DNA of 59,517 nucleotides from an uncultured Allofournierella sp. (GTDB taxonomy: Bacteria > Bacillota > Clostridia > Oscillospirales > Ruminococcaceae), in contig CALWNI010000007.1 of NCBI GenBank assembly GCA_944382775.1, positions 1 to 59,517 on the forward strand, given 5' to 3'. This document shows, piece after piece, positions 50,446 through 58,123 of this stretch (position 1 is its first letter; every line of letters starts with the position of its first letter). A program made the position numbers and the translations under genes. Below the pieces are notes generated by a model that was not told the origin of the DNA, did not search any database, and saw only the letters and a program-made list of their open reading frames with translations.

Positions 50446-51027
50446 TTACTCGCCTTTGAATTCGGTAAAATCATCGTCATCCATTTGATTGGGCAGCTGG
50501 TTTTGGTTGGTGTGATTGCCGCCGCGAATCAGGCGATAGCCTGCATAGATGAACAGAATCGCTACGATTAGGTTGGGAATGCAGCGGATCATATTTGCAA
50601 TTGCAGGAATTCGGGTTTCAAAAAATGCTTGCAAATGATACAGAATATCGGAGAAAATGCCGATATAAATGCTATAAGCACCAATGGCAATCAGTACCCA
50701 GCCGATTACTTTGTGCTGATTCACGTTAAGTTTGGAGTATTGAGAAAAGTAAGAAAGGCCAATGGCGTAGTCATCCACAGGACATTCTCCTGCTTTTAGC
50801 TGGCTGCGCAGATTCAGCGAATCGAAAAAGCTGTACATGTATACAATGGCACTCAGCAAAATAACGGGGCGTACAATCCAGAACCAATCGCCAATGATGC
50901 CGCCCACACCGATGAATAAGAAGAATAGCGTAACATGGGAAAGACCACGTTTCATATAGCCTTGGTACATTTGACCTGCACCAGGGAAAAAGGAAAACAT
51001 TAATGTTAAAAATCCATTTTTAATCAT
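50446..51027 (-). CDS. TM2-like multi-pass membrane protein, ECF-sigma operon
   Basis: This 193-residue protein has about five membrane segments. The N-terminal FFPGAGQMYQGYMKRGLS is the signature of TM2-type proteins of unknown function. A polar acidic tail closes it. ATG 51027 is preferred: AAAGGAG is 11 bases upstream, while an in-frame GTG at 51039 overlaps that site. The 14-base gap to the next gene indicates cotranscription. Confidence 0.75.
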   Translation of the reverse strand: MIKNGFLTLMFSFFPGAGQMYQGYMKRGLSHVTLFFLFIGVGGIIGDWFWIVRPVILLSAIVYMYSFFDSLNLRSQLKAGECPVDDYAIGLSYFSQYSKLNVNQHKVIGWVLIAIGAYSIYIGIFSDILYHLQAFFETRIPAIANMIRCIPNLIVAILFIYAGYRLIRGGNHTNQNQLPNQMDDDDFTEFKGE

Positions 51028-51052
51028 AGCAAGATACACTCCTTTTGTTGCG

Positions 51053-51601
51053 TTAGGAACGGTTGGAACCGGGCATTAACCAGGAAAACAACCGATGTTT
51101 GTGAGAAGAATCTGAGTTTTGGGGATGCTGTTCGAAATTGCGTGGTTCGTTGCCGGAAATCCATTGGTTAAAGGCACCCCAAAGCTGTGAAAATTGACCG
51201 GTGGGTTCTTCGGCAGTTTCGGGTTTTGTTTGTGTAATCGAGGGTGGTTCAATTACTTGGTTTGCATCGTTGATATTGATGGAATCCATTACGCCGGCGA
51301 ACACGCCACTGTACCACAATGCACCGGTAACAAAAACGGCAGCAACAGCGGCAGTATATCGATTTAGCATCTGTTTGGTTGCCTTGGTGCGCAGTTTGCG
51401 CATAACCGGCAGGGTTACGTTTTGCTGCGGTTCCAGCTGAATGTCGTCAGTGAGCAGATTGGTGTAGCGGGTAAGACATTCGTCGCAAAAGCTTAGATGT
51501 TCGGCGGCTTCCAATCGCTGCAATTCATCCAATGTGCCGTTGATTAAAGCTTGCAGTCCCGCATCGGACAAATGTCCGTTTTCGAAAAAGAGGTCTGTCA
51601 T
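51053..51601 (-). CDS. Anti-sigma factor with putative zinc-finger domain
   Basis: This 182-residue protein has an N-terminal zf-HC2 domain with the H-x3-C-x2-C motif in AAEHLSFCDECLTRY (about 33-47). One membrane helix (about 85-105) and an extracytoplasmic polar tail follow. This is the standard layout of a membrane-bound anti-sigma factor that holds the cognate ECF sigma until an envelope signal. AAAGGAG precedes ATG 51601, and its ATG overlaps the sigma-factor stop (ATGA). Confidence 0.9.
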   Translation of the reverse strand: MTDLFFENGHLSDAGLQALINGTLDELQRLEAAEHLSFCDECLTRYTNLLTDDIQLEPQQNVTLPVMRKLRTKATKQMLNRYTAAVAAVFVTGALWYSGVFAGVMDSININDANQVIEPPSITQTKPETAEEPTGQFSQLWGAFNQWISGNEPRNFEQHPQNSDSSHKHRLFSWLMPGSNRS

Positions 51602-52122
51602 TGAACGCCGCTCCTTTCTAGAATTTGTTGTTGTAACATTCGTTTTGCTCGGTAAAGTTGGGTATGTACGGTTTTGGATGGTCGGTGCAATCGTTTTGAA
51701 ATTTCGTCAATGCTGCATTCCTCTAAAAAATAAAGGACGGATACATGAAGATAGGGTTCTTTTAAACTGCGCACCATCTGCCGTATGGCCTGCACTTCCG
51801 ATTCGCTTACCGTTAAATCCTCAGGGCCATAAGCGGGTGTGCTGTGGGCATTTACGGTTTGCGGCATAACGTCGTCCCCGGGGGCCGATACCTTTCGATT
51901 CCATGCACTTTTTAAATGGTCCTTTGCTTTGTTGGTTGCAATGCGCGCCAACCATGGTTTGTAATGTTCGGGCGGACAGTCATCCATGTGAGCGAAGGCA
52001 GATACAAAGGTATCTTGCGTAAGGTCTTCGGCAAGTTGATGATCTTGCACCAGCTGATAACATACGGTATAAACCAGCTTTTGATACTGCTCAACCAATG
52101 TGCTGAATTGTGCATTGGTCAT
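51598..52122 (-). CDS. ECF-subfamily RNA polymerase sigma factor
   Basis: This 174-residue sigma-70 family protein has region 2 (QLAEDLTQDTFVSAF) at about 30-45 and a C-terminal helix-turn-helix region 4 (CSIDEISKRLHRPSKTVHTQLYRAKRML). Regions 1 and 3 are absent, as in ECF factors. It directs polymerase to an envelope-stress regulon. AAAGGAGG is 9 bases before the ATG. I did not find a convincing autoregulated ECF promoter upstream. It leads the operon with its anti-sigma factor and two membrane proteins. Confidence 0.93.
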   Translation of the reverse strand: MTNAQFSTLVEQYQKLVYTVCYQLVQDHQLAEDLTQDTFVSAFAHMDDCPPEHYKPWLARIATNKAKDHLKSAWNRKVSAPGDDVMPQTVNAHSTPAYGPEDLTVSESEVQAIRQMVRSLKEPYLHVSVLYFLEECSIDEISKRLHRPSKTVHTQLYRAKRMLQQQILERSGVQ

Positions 52123-52221
52123 GTTCTTGCCACCTCCTTTTTGTTTCGCTCTTGTACATGTAACGAGTTTAAAAAAATCATTTCTTCAAAAAATGAAAAA
52201 ATTTTTAAAACTGGGCAAAAC

Positions 52222-52256
52222 AAAAGAGCAAACGAGAGGTTCGCTTGCTCTTTTGC
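52222..52256 (-). terminator. Intrinsic terminator of the DUF368 gene
   Basis: AAAAGAGCAAACGA pairs with TTCGCTTGCTCTTTT around GAGG, with one mismatched pair. Read leftward it ends in TTTTGTTTTG. Confidence 0.88.
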
Positions 52257-52267
52257 GGGGTGTTCAA

Positions 52268-53152
52268 TTAAACTTCTTTGTTGCCCATGGTCCAGGTAAC
52301 CCAAGCACCCAATACAGCCAGAACCAGGCCCACAATTAACTCCATTCCATTAAAATTCTGCAATGCACCGGCAGAATACAAAATGGCAAAGGGAGAAGAC
52401 AGAATCAGGCCGATAATGGCGGCAAAGGTTTGGCTGGGGAAATGCTGGAACAGGTACTCAATTACCTTTGCAATCAAAAAGATGCCCAGTGCAACGCCAA
52501 TGACAAAAGGTGCCAGCAGCAAACCGTTGTGAATAACCCCTGCAAAATCCAGGTCTTTCAACATGGTAACGGTGCCGGTTACAATGGCAAGAATGGTGCT
52601 GTAGTAGCCCAGTACCATCAATACCATGCTGCCGGATACGCCGGGGATTACCATGGTAGCACTGGCCACAATGCCCAGAACAAACAGAATCAGTGCAGTG
52701 CCGGGGGTAAGGGTTAAGGTTTTTACGGCACCTTCTACCCCTTGCAGCAGGGGCAGACCCAAACCAATGGAGAGCAGTGCCAAAAAGGAGATAACCTCGC
52801 CAATGCCGGCGGTGCCGGAGGGCTTTTTCTCCAGATTTTTTTTCAGGTTTAGCCACAGAATGGGCAAGCCACCCAAGATAAGGCCAACAAAGGTTAAGCA
52901 GGTAGCCAATACATGGTGTTCCAGCAGGTATTCCAGCAAAAAGCCAAAGCCCACAATACCCAGCACCATGCCGATGCCCAGGGGAACTAACAGTTTTAAG
53001 CTGTCTTTAAAATGCTTAAACAGGCCGGTAACGGCGCCAATCAGTTTGTCGTAAATTCCCATGGATACTGCCATGGTACCGCCGGAAACACCGGGGATAA
53101 TGTTGGCAATGCCGATTACAATGCCGCGAAGGATATCCAATACAAGATTCAT
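52268..53152 (-). CDS. DUF368 membrane protein, PopT-like undecaprenyl-phosphate translocase
   Basis: This 294-residue protein has about eight to nine membrane segments and the family motif GIANIIPGVSGGTMAVSMGIY. A second VIPGVSGSMVLMVLGYY repeats that motif in the other half, a pseudo-symmetric arrangement. DUF368 proteins recycle the lipid carrier C55-P across the membrane for wall synthesis. The ATG at 53152 gives the usual family start; AAAGGA is 12 bases upstream, a slightly long spacing, and an upstream in-frame TTG is the alternative. Confidence 0.85.
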   Translation of the reverse strand: MNLVLDILRGIVIGIANIIPGVSGGTMAVSMGIYDKLIGAVTGLFKHFKDSLKLLVPLGIGMVLGIVGFGFLLEYLLEHHVLATCLTFVGLILGGLPILWLNLKKNLEKKPSGTAGIGEVISFLALLSIGLGLPLLQGVEGAVKTLTLTPGTALILFVLGIVASATMVIPGVSGSMVLMVLGYYSTILAIVTGTVTMLKDLDFAGVIHNGLLLAPFVIGVALGIFLIAKVIEYLFQHFPSQTFAAIIGLILSSPFAILYSAGALQNFNGMELIVGLVLAVLGAWVTWTMGNKEV

Positions 53153-53277
53153 ATAGTTGCGTTGTCCTTTCTTATAGTGCCAGTGCTGCACAATAATTTA
53201 CGGGCAAAACCCTCTTCTTTTTACTATAACTTATTCCAAAGAGAGGTGCAATAGAATTTTGCAATAGGCAAAATCGA

Positions 53278-54033
53278 TTAAATATCCAAAACCAAGCCAA
53301 CGGGGCAGTGGTCGCTGCCTTCAATGTTGGCATAAATGACACTGTCGGTAACCTTATCCATTAGGCGGTTGGAAACAATAAAGTAGTCAATACGCCAACC
53401 TGCGTTGTTTTTGCGGGCATTAAACCGATAGCTCCACCAACTGTATGCACCGGTTTGCTCGGGATACAGTGCGCGGAAGGTATCGGTAAATCCGCTGGAC
53501 AGCAGTTCCGTCATTTTGTTTCGCTCCTGGTCGGAAAATCCGGCGTTGCCTCTGTTGGTTTTGGGGTTTTTCAGGTCGATTTCGTTGTGCGCCACGTTCA
53601 AATCGCCGCAGTAAATTACCGGTTTCTTTTGGTCCAGTTCCATAAGATAGGTGCGCAGGTCATCCTCCCACTGCATACGGTAGTCAATGCGGGCAAGGCC
53701 GTCCTGTGCATTGGGGGTATAGACGTTTACCAGATAAAAATTGGGGTATTCCAAGGTAATGGCGCGGCCTTCGTGGCTGTGCTCCTCTTTGCCGATGCCG
53801 TAACTTACGCTAAGCGGCGGTTGTTTGCAGTAGCAGGCAGTACCGGAATACCCCTTTTTTTCGGCACTGTAAAAATATTCGGTATAGCCTTCCGGTGCAA
53901 ATTCTGCTTGCCCCGGCTGACACTTGGTTTCTTGCAGGCTGAAGATATCGGCATCCAGTTCGGCAAATGCTTCGGCAAAGCCTTTTTTTAAAACAGCGCG
54001 CAGGCCGTTTACGTTCCAACTAATCAATTTCAT
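53278..54033 (-). CDS. xth: Exodeoxyribonuclease III (AP endonuclease)
   Basis: This 251-residue enzyme of the EEP superfamily has MKLISWNVNGLRA, FSLQETKCQ (metal Glu), YCGDLNVAH (catalytic Asp, Asn) and a C-terminal GSDHCPVGL with the active-site His. RIDYFIVS and KKPVIYC fit ExoIII of Gram-positive bacteria. It cleaves at abasic sites in base-excision repair, which pairs well with mutY nearby. AAGGGGG precedes ATG 54033; longer in-frame starts lack a site. Confidence 0.95.
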   Translation of the reverse strand: MKLISWNVNGLRAVLKKGFAEAFAELDADIFSLQETKCQPGQAEFAPEGYTEYFYSAEKKGYSGTACYCKQPPLSVSYGIGKEEHSHEGRAITLEYPNFYLVNVYTPNAQDGLARIDYRMQWEDDLRTYLMELDQKKPVIYCGDLNVAHNEIDLKNPKTNRGNAGFSDQERNKMTELLSSGFTDTFRALYPEQTGAYSWWSYRFNARKNNAGWRIDYFIVSNRLMDKVTDSVIYANIEGSDHCPVGLVLDI

Positions 54034-54107
54034 AATGAATCCCCCTTTGTTGAATAGGAATGAGGTGAATTCATTATACGATACTTGTTTTACGGTTTCA
54101 ACCAATA

Positions 54108-54137
54108 AAAAACCGCCGCATTTGTAATGCGGCGGTA
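54108..54137 (-). terminator. Intrinsic terminator of the CPBP gene
   Basis: AACCGCCGCAT pairs with ATGCGGCGGT around a TTGTA loop. Read leftward it ends in TTTTTTATTGG. Confidence 0.92.
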
Positions 54138-54142
54138 TGAAA

Positions 54143-55075
54143 TTACATCATTAGGGTAACAACGGAAATAGCCAAAAATGCGCCAACCCACAAAATCATG
54201 CCCGGGTTGGAGATAGCCCGCAGTACAGGATGGTCGGGCAGGAAAATGCTGGGGCGAACATACATGGTTTTACGGATTTTAACAAAGAAGAAGCAGCCCA
54301 AGCCCACAATAACCAGAACAGCCAAGGAAACAACGGAAGAAAGCACGGTACTGCCCAGAATCTGTGTTGCCACGTTGGAGCTATAAAAGTTGATTAACAG
54401 GTGCAGCATCATGCCATAAATGGGCGTTCCGGTGCGGCAAACCAGATAAGCAAACAGACAGCCCAGCGCAAAGGCGTATAAAAATTGGTCAAAGTTGCCG
54501 TGGTAGGTGCCAAAGAAAAAGCCGGATAGGATAATATAAGGCAGTTCGCCAAAACGAATCAGCTTTTTATAAAGGTAAGAACGGAACACCAGTTCTTCCA
54601 AAATAGCGGGCAGGATGGCAACCAATACAAAGGAGGTCAAAGGCGACATGGCGTCCAGCATTTCGCCCAGGGAATCATCAATGGGAGAACGCCCCATAAA
54701 AACACGGACGATTGCCAGCAAAAAGGTGGTGATTAAACTGCTAAAATAAAGCAGTGCATAGGCGATGCAGCCAAATTTTGCAAAGGTTGCGGTTGGCAGT
54801 GCTTTTTTAGGTGTAAGGGTAAGTTTGCCGCCATTGGGGATAAAGTGCCCGACAAACAGCAAACAGGGAAGCCCTAAGCAGTAAATACAGATGTCGTTAA
54901 TCAGCACCATAAGGTCGGTGGTGAGCCAGACCCGAAAGATTGAAAGAGCACTGACCACTGCGATATAGGAAAAATAACTGACCAAAAGCATAAAGGTAAA
55001 TCCCAGACCCAGCAAGCCCAGTGTAAACCCAAAGCTTTTGTTAACATAGCTGGGTGATTTTTCTTGTTGCAGCAT
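54143..55075 (-). CDS. CPBP-family intramembrane metalloprotease
   Basis: This 310-residue protein has about eight membrane segments. The CPBP/Rce1-like motifs EELVFRSYLYKKL (Glu-Glu and Arg) and FFFGTYHGNFDQF (His) form the expected metal site, and a third His lies in MMLHLLINFY. Such proteases act in peptide maturation or signalling. ATG 55075 is chosen because TGGAGG lies 9 bases upstream. It is a single gene, divergent from mutY. Confidence 0.9.
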   Translation of the reverse strand: MLQQEKSPSYVNKSFGFTLGLLGLGFTFMLLVSYFSYIAVVSALSIFRVWLTTDLMVLINDICIYCLGLPCLLFVGHFIPNGGKLTLTPKKALPTATFAKFGCIAYALLYFSSLITTFLLAIVRVFMGRSPIDDSLGEMLDAMSPLTSFVLVAILPAILEELVFRSYLYKKLIRFGELPYIILSGFFFGTYHGNFDQFLYAFALGCLFAYLVCRTGTPIYGMMLHLLINFYSSNVATQILGSTVLSSVVSLAVLVIVGLGCFFFVKIRKTMYVRPSIFLPDHPVLRAISNPGMILWVGAFLAISVVTLMM

Positions 55076-55293
55076 GATAAGCCGCCTCCATTCCATTGGA
55101 TGTGAGGGCAAAAGCCCGATTCCGTGTAATTTAGTTTACCATAATGCGGTAATGAATTCCATACAAACAGAACAATAATAAAATAGTATAACAGTCAGTT
55201 GTGTCCATTGTGTTAATTTCTGCAATCAAATTTTGATATTAGTGCAATCGGTGTGGTATACTGTTGCGGAAACAAAAAAAGGAGAATATGGTC

Positions 55294-56340
55294 ATGTCTA
55301 CACTGGAACCCATTGCACCGGCCCTGTTGGCTTGGTTTTATCAAAATGCCCGAAGCTTGCCTTTTCGGCAAGACCCTACCCCGTATCACATTTGGGTAAG
55401 TGAAATTATGTTGCAGCAAACCCGTGTGGCAGCGGCATTGGAATATTATGAGCGTTGGATGAAAGAGCTGCCCACCATACAGGATTTGGCGGAATGTTCC
55501 GAAGAGAAATTGCACAAACTGTGGGAGGGGTTAGGATATTACAGCCGTGTACGCAATCTGCAAAAAGCGGCGCGCATTGTGTGTGAACAATACGGTGGTG
55601 AATTGCCGGCGGATTATAAAAAACTATTGGAACTGCCCGGCATTGGCGAATATACCGCCGGTGCCATTGGCTCTATTGCGTTTCATCTGCCGGTGCCGGC
55701 GGTGGATGGCAACGTGCTGCGGGTATTCAGCCGTTTGTACAACAACAGCGGCGACATTATGTCGCCAAAAGTAAAAAAAGAGTTTACGGAATGGGTGATG
55801 GAACATCAGCCCCCCGAAACGCCGGGAGATTATAACGAGGCATTGATGGAACTGGGGGCGTTGATTTGTTTACCCAACGGGGAGCCTTTGTGTGAACAAT
55901 GTCCCTTGGCGCATTTGTGCCGTGCAAGAGCGGCAGGAAAACAGATGGAGCTGCCGGTGAAAAAAGCGGCAAAAGCCCGGCGGATTCAGACGGTAACGGT
56001 GGCACTGATTCGCAGTGAAGCGGGCTTTTTGGTACAGCAGCGACCGAAAAAAGGGCTTTTGGCAGGTCTATGGCAGCCGATTTTGTTTGAGGAGTGCTTG
56101 ACCCAACCGCAGGTACAGCAGCGGCTCAATGAATTGGGGGTACAGGTGGAATGGGACGAGCCACTGGCGCAGGCAAAGCATGTATTCAGTCACATTGAAT
56201 GGCATATGTTTGGTTGGCATGCAACGGCAAAGGCGGTGCCACTGCCAAAGGGATATACATGGGCAACCCCCGACCAATTAACCAGTGAATATACCTTGCC
56301 CAATGCCTTTAAGGCATACAAAATCTTTTTGCAACAATAA
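55294..56340 (+). CDS. mutY: A/G-specific adenine glycosylase MutY
   Basis: This 348-residue enzyme has the helix-hairpin-helix ELPGIGEYTAGAI and catalytic Asp in VDGNVLRVFSR. The [4Fe-4S] loop is C-x7-C-x2-C-x5-C, with a seven- rather than six-residue first spacing. A C-terminal Nudix-like domain (about 230-348) recognises 8-oxoguanine. It removes adenine opposite 8-oxoG. ATG 55294 is preferred over ATG 55288 because AGGAG ends 9 bases before the former and 3 before the latter. Confidence 0.95.
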   Translation: MSTLEPIAPALLAWFYQNARSLPFRQDPTPYHIWVSEIMLQQTRVAAALEYYERWMKELPTIQDLAECSEEKLHKLWEGLGYYSRVRNLQKAARIVCEQYGGELPADYKKLLELPGIGEYTAGAIGSIAFHLPVPAVDGNVLRVFSRLYNNSGDIMSPKVKKEFTEWVMEHQPPETPGDYNEALMELGALICLPNGEPLCEQCPLAHLCRARAAGKQMELPVKKAAKARRIQTVTVALIRSEAGFLVQQRPKKGLLAGLWQPILFEECLTQPQVQQRLNELGVQVEWDEPLAQAKHVFSHIEWHMFGWHATAKAVPLPKGYTWATPDQLTSEYTLPNAFKAYKIFLQQ

Positions 56341-56445
56341 CCCAGCTGTAAATTTATATTGTATTCTAGAGGCAATCGGGATATAATAAACCATATATAA
56401 TGCAGTTTGGCGCAAGCCACACGTTTATCAAGGAGGAATTTTGTT

Positions 56446-56673
56446 ATGAAGCATTCAACTTTTGCTGCAATTCTGCTGTTTCTTGCTAGTGCTGTGGGTG
56501 CCCTGACCGCTGCCTGGTTGTATATCCGCCGCCGCGAGAAAGAACTGGATGAGTACGAACAGCTGCTGTTCAGCGAGGATTTTGCAGAAGAGCCTGCCAG
56601 TGCAGAAGAAGTTGCTATGGCAGAAGAAGCCCCTATGGCAGAAGAATCTGCAGAAGCTACTGAGCAGGAGTAA
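56446..56673 (+). CDS. Small single-pass membrane protein with acidic tail
   Basis: This 75-residue protein has one N-terminal helix (about 5-27, with the core AAILLFLASAVGALTAAWLY). RRREKELDEYEQ and then a run of Glu/Ala-rich AEE repeats follow. No family was recognised. AAGGAGG is 8 bases before the ATG, an excellent site. The gene lies between mutY and a terminator and could be a small regulator of envelope proteins, but nothing shows its role. Confidence 0.75.
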   Translation: MKHSTFAAILLFLASAVGALTAAWLYIRRREKELDEYEQLLFSEDFAEEPASAEEVAMAEEAPMAEESAEATEQE

Positions 56674-56689
56674 TTTGTAGGAACGATTG

Positions 56690-56721
56690 GCCCTATGCGA
56701 AAAACGCATGGGGCTTTTTGT
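56690..56721 (+). terminator. Intrinsic terminator after the small membrane gene
   Basis: GCCC-T-ATGCG pairs with CGCAT-G-GGGC around AAAAA, followed by TTTTTG. Confidence 0.9.
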
Positions 56722-56829
56722 TTGTCTGTTTTTCGGATTGTGTCGCATCTTGTTGGCAAGGTATGATATAATAACCCCATTATGGAACGGGCATGGCAAC
56801 AACGAGGCTGTTCCAAAGGAGGCGATATA

Positions 56830-58092
56830 ATGAAACGCTTTTTATTATGGCTGTTTATGGTAATTGTATTTACCGGCGCAATTGTGGGCGGAAGTTTAGC
56901 CTTTTTGTATTACAATATTACCGAAAAACAATTGCCCCAAGCAGAGATCACGTTGGCAGGGCAATCACTGGCAGAGCCGGTGGGATATCGATGGAATGTG
57001 CCGATTTTAGGCGGAGTGGTTTGGCGAGAGCTGTACTATAGCCCCGGGCAGAGAATACAGAACTTGGAGCCCATTACCACGCCTCGTGCAGCGTTGCAGC
57101 TGGCCGAGGACATGACCGAGGAGGCAACAACGCTGGAGCTGAAAAACAGCAGCGGACAAACGGTGTTTTCCGGTACGGCATCCGAATGGAGCCAGTTTGT
57201 TTTTCCGCAGGAAGGGGAGTACACCCTTATCATTCAGGCAGGGCGCGCCCAAAGTGACGAACGGCCTGCAAAAGCTTATGGATGGTATCAGTACCAATGC
57301 CGCTTTACGGTACAGGCTACCCCGCAAATTACCCTTTCGGCAGAAAGTGTGGCGCAAGGGGAAACGGTTGCGGTGTATGTTTCCGGCTTTTTGGGGGATA
57401 TTGGGGCAACACCTGAGGCAGAAACCGATTTGGGAACTGTTTGGTTCCATGGATTGGACAACGGATGGATTGGCTATATTGGTGTACCCTATAATGCACC
57501 CGGTGGCACCCATACCATTACGGTGCAGGTGGGCGATACCGTGTTAAGCACAGAATTGAGTATTCGGGCAAGCAGTTATCCCACCAGTCAACAAACGGAT
57601 GCGGAATCGGCCAACCAAGAGGCAAACACCCAGTTTCGAAATAAAATTTATGGGTTTTATACTTTGGGTAATGATCAACGGTACTGGTTGGGCAGATTTA
57701 CAGCACCGGTCACGGGGAACATATTTCAGCCCTATGGAGCATATCTTATTGCGGAAGATGGTAGTGATGCGGGGCGTGCGCCTAATGTGACCTATATCGC
57801 AGGAATTGGCGATGAAGTAGTGGCGCCAGCCGGTGGACAGGTTGTATTTGCAGAGTCGCTGTTGCTTACGGGAAATACCGTTGTGATTGACCATGGCTGC
57901 GGTGTAAAAAGCTATTTATATCATTTGCAGGATATTGCCGTACAAAAGGGTGATATGCTGGAACAAGGGCAGAGCGTTGGCCATTGCGAAAAACAATTGA
58001 TTTGGGAAGTTCGCATTGGAAACAAAAGCGTTGACCCGGAAAAATTAACCAAAACAACCGGCGGGTTGTTTTATCAACCAATGCAAGGATAA
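56830..58092 (+). CDS. Membrane-anchored degenerate LytM/M23 protein
   Basis: This 420-residue protein has one N-terminal membrane helix (about 5-27) and an extracytoplasmic region with two beta-rich stretches. A C-terminal M23-like domain (about 310-405) contains VAPAGGQVVF, VVIDHGCGVKSYLYHL and KGDMLEQGQSVGHC. The zinc motifs HxxxD and HxH of active endopeptidases are missing: QLIWEVR stands where HLHFEVR is expected. It is thus probably not a hydrolase but a binding or scaffold protein, like SpoIIQ or EnvC-type factors. AAAGGAGG precedes ATG 56830. A paralogue follows 31 bases after the stop. Confidence 0.82.
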   Translation: MKRFLLWLFMVIVFTGAIVGGSLAFLYYNITEKQLPQAEITLAGQSLAEPVGYRWNVPILGGVVWRELYYSPGQRIQNLEPITTPRAALQLAEDMTEEATTLELKNSSGQTVFSGTASEWSQFVFPQEGEYTLIIQAGRAQSDERPAKAYGWYQYQCRFTVQATPQITLSAESVAQGETVAVYVSGFLGDIGATPEAETDLGTVWFHGLDNGWIGYIGVPYNAPGGTHTITVQVGDTVLSTELSIRASSYPTSQQTDAESANQEANTQFRNKIYGFYTLGNDQRYWLGRFTAPVTGNIFQPYGAYLIAEDGSDAGRAPNVTYIAGIGDEVVAPAGGQVVFAESLLLTGNTVVIDHGCGVKSYLYHLQDIAVQKGDMLEQGQSVGHCEKQLIWEVRIGNKSVDPEKLTKTTGGLFYQPMQG

Positions 58093-58123
58093 GCAATTTA
58101 CGGTTTAATATGAGGTGGAACCA

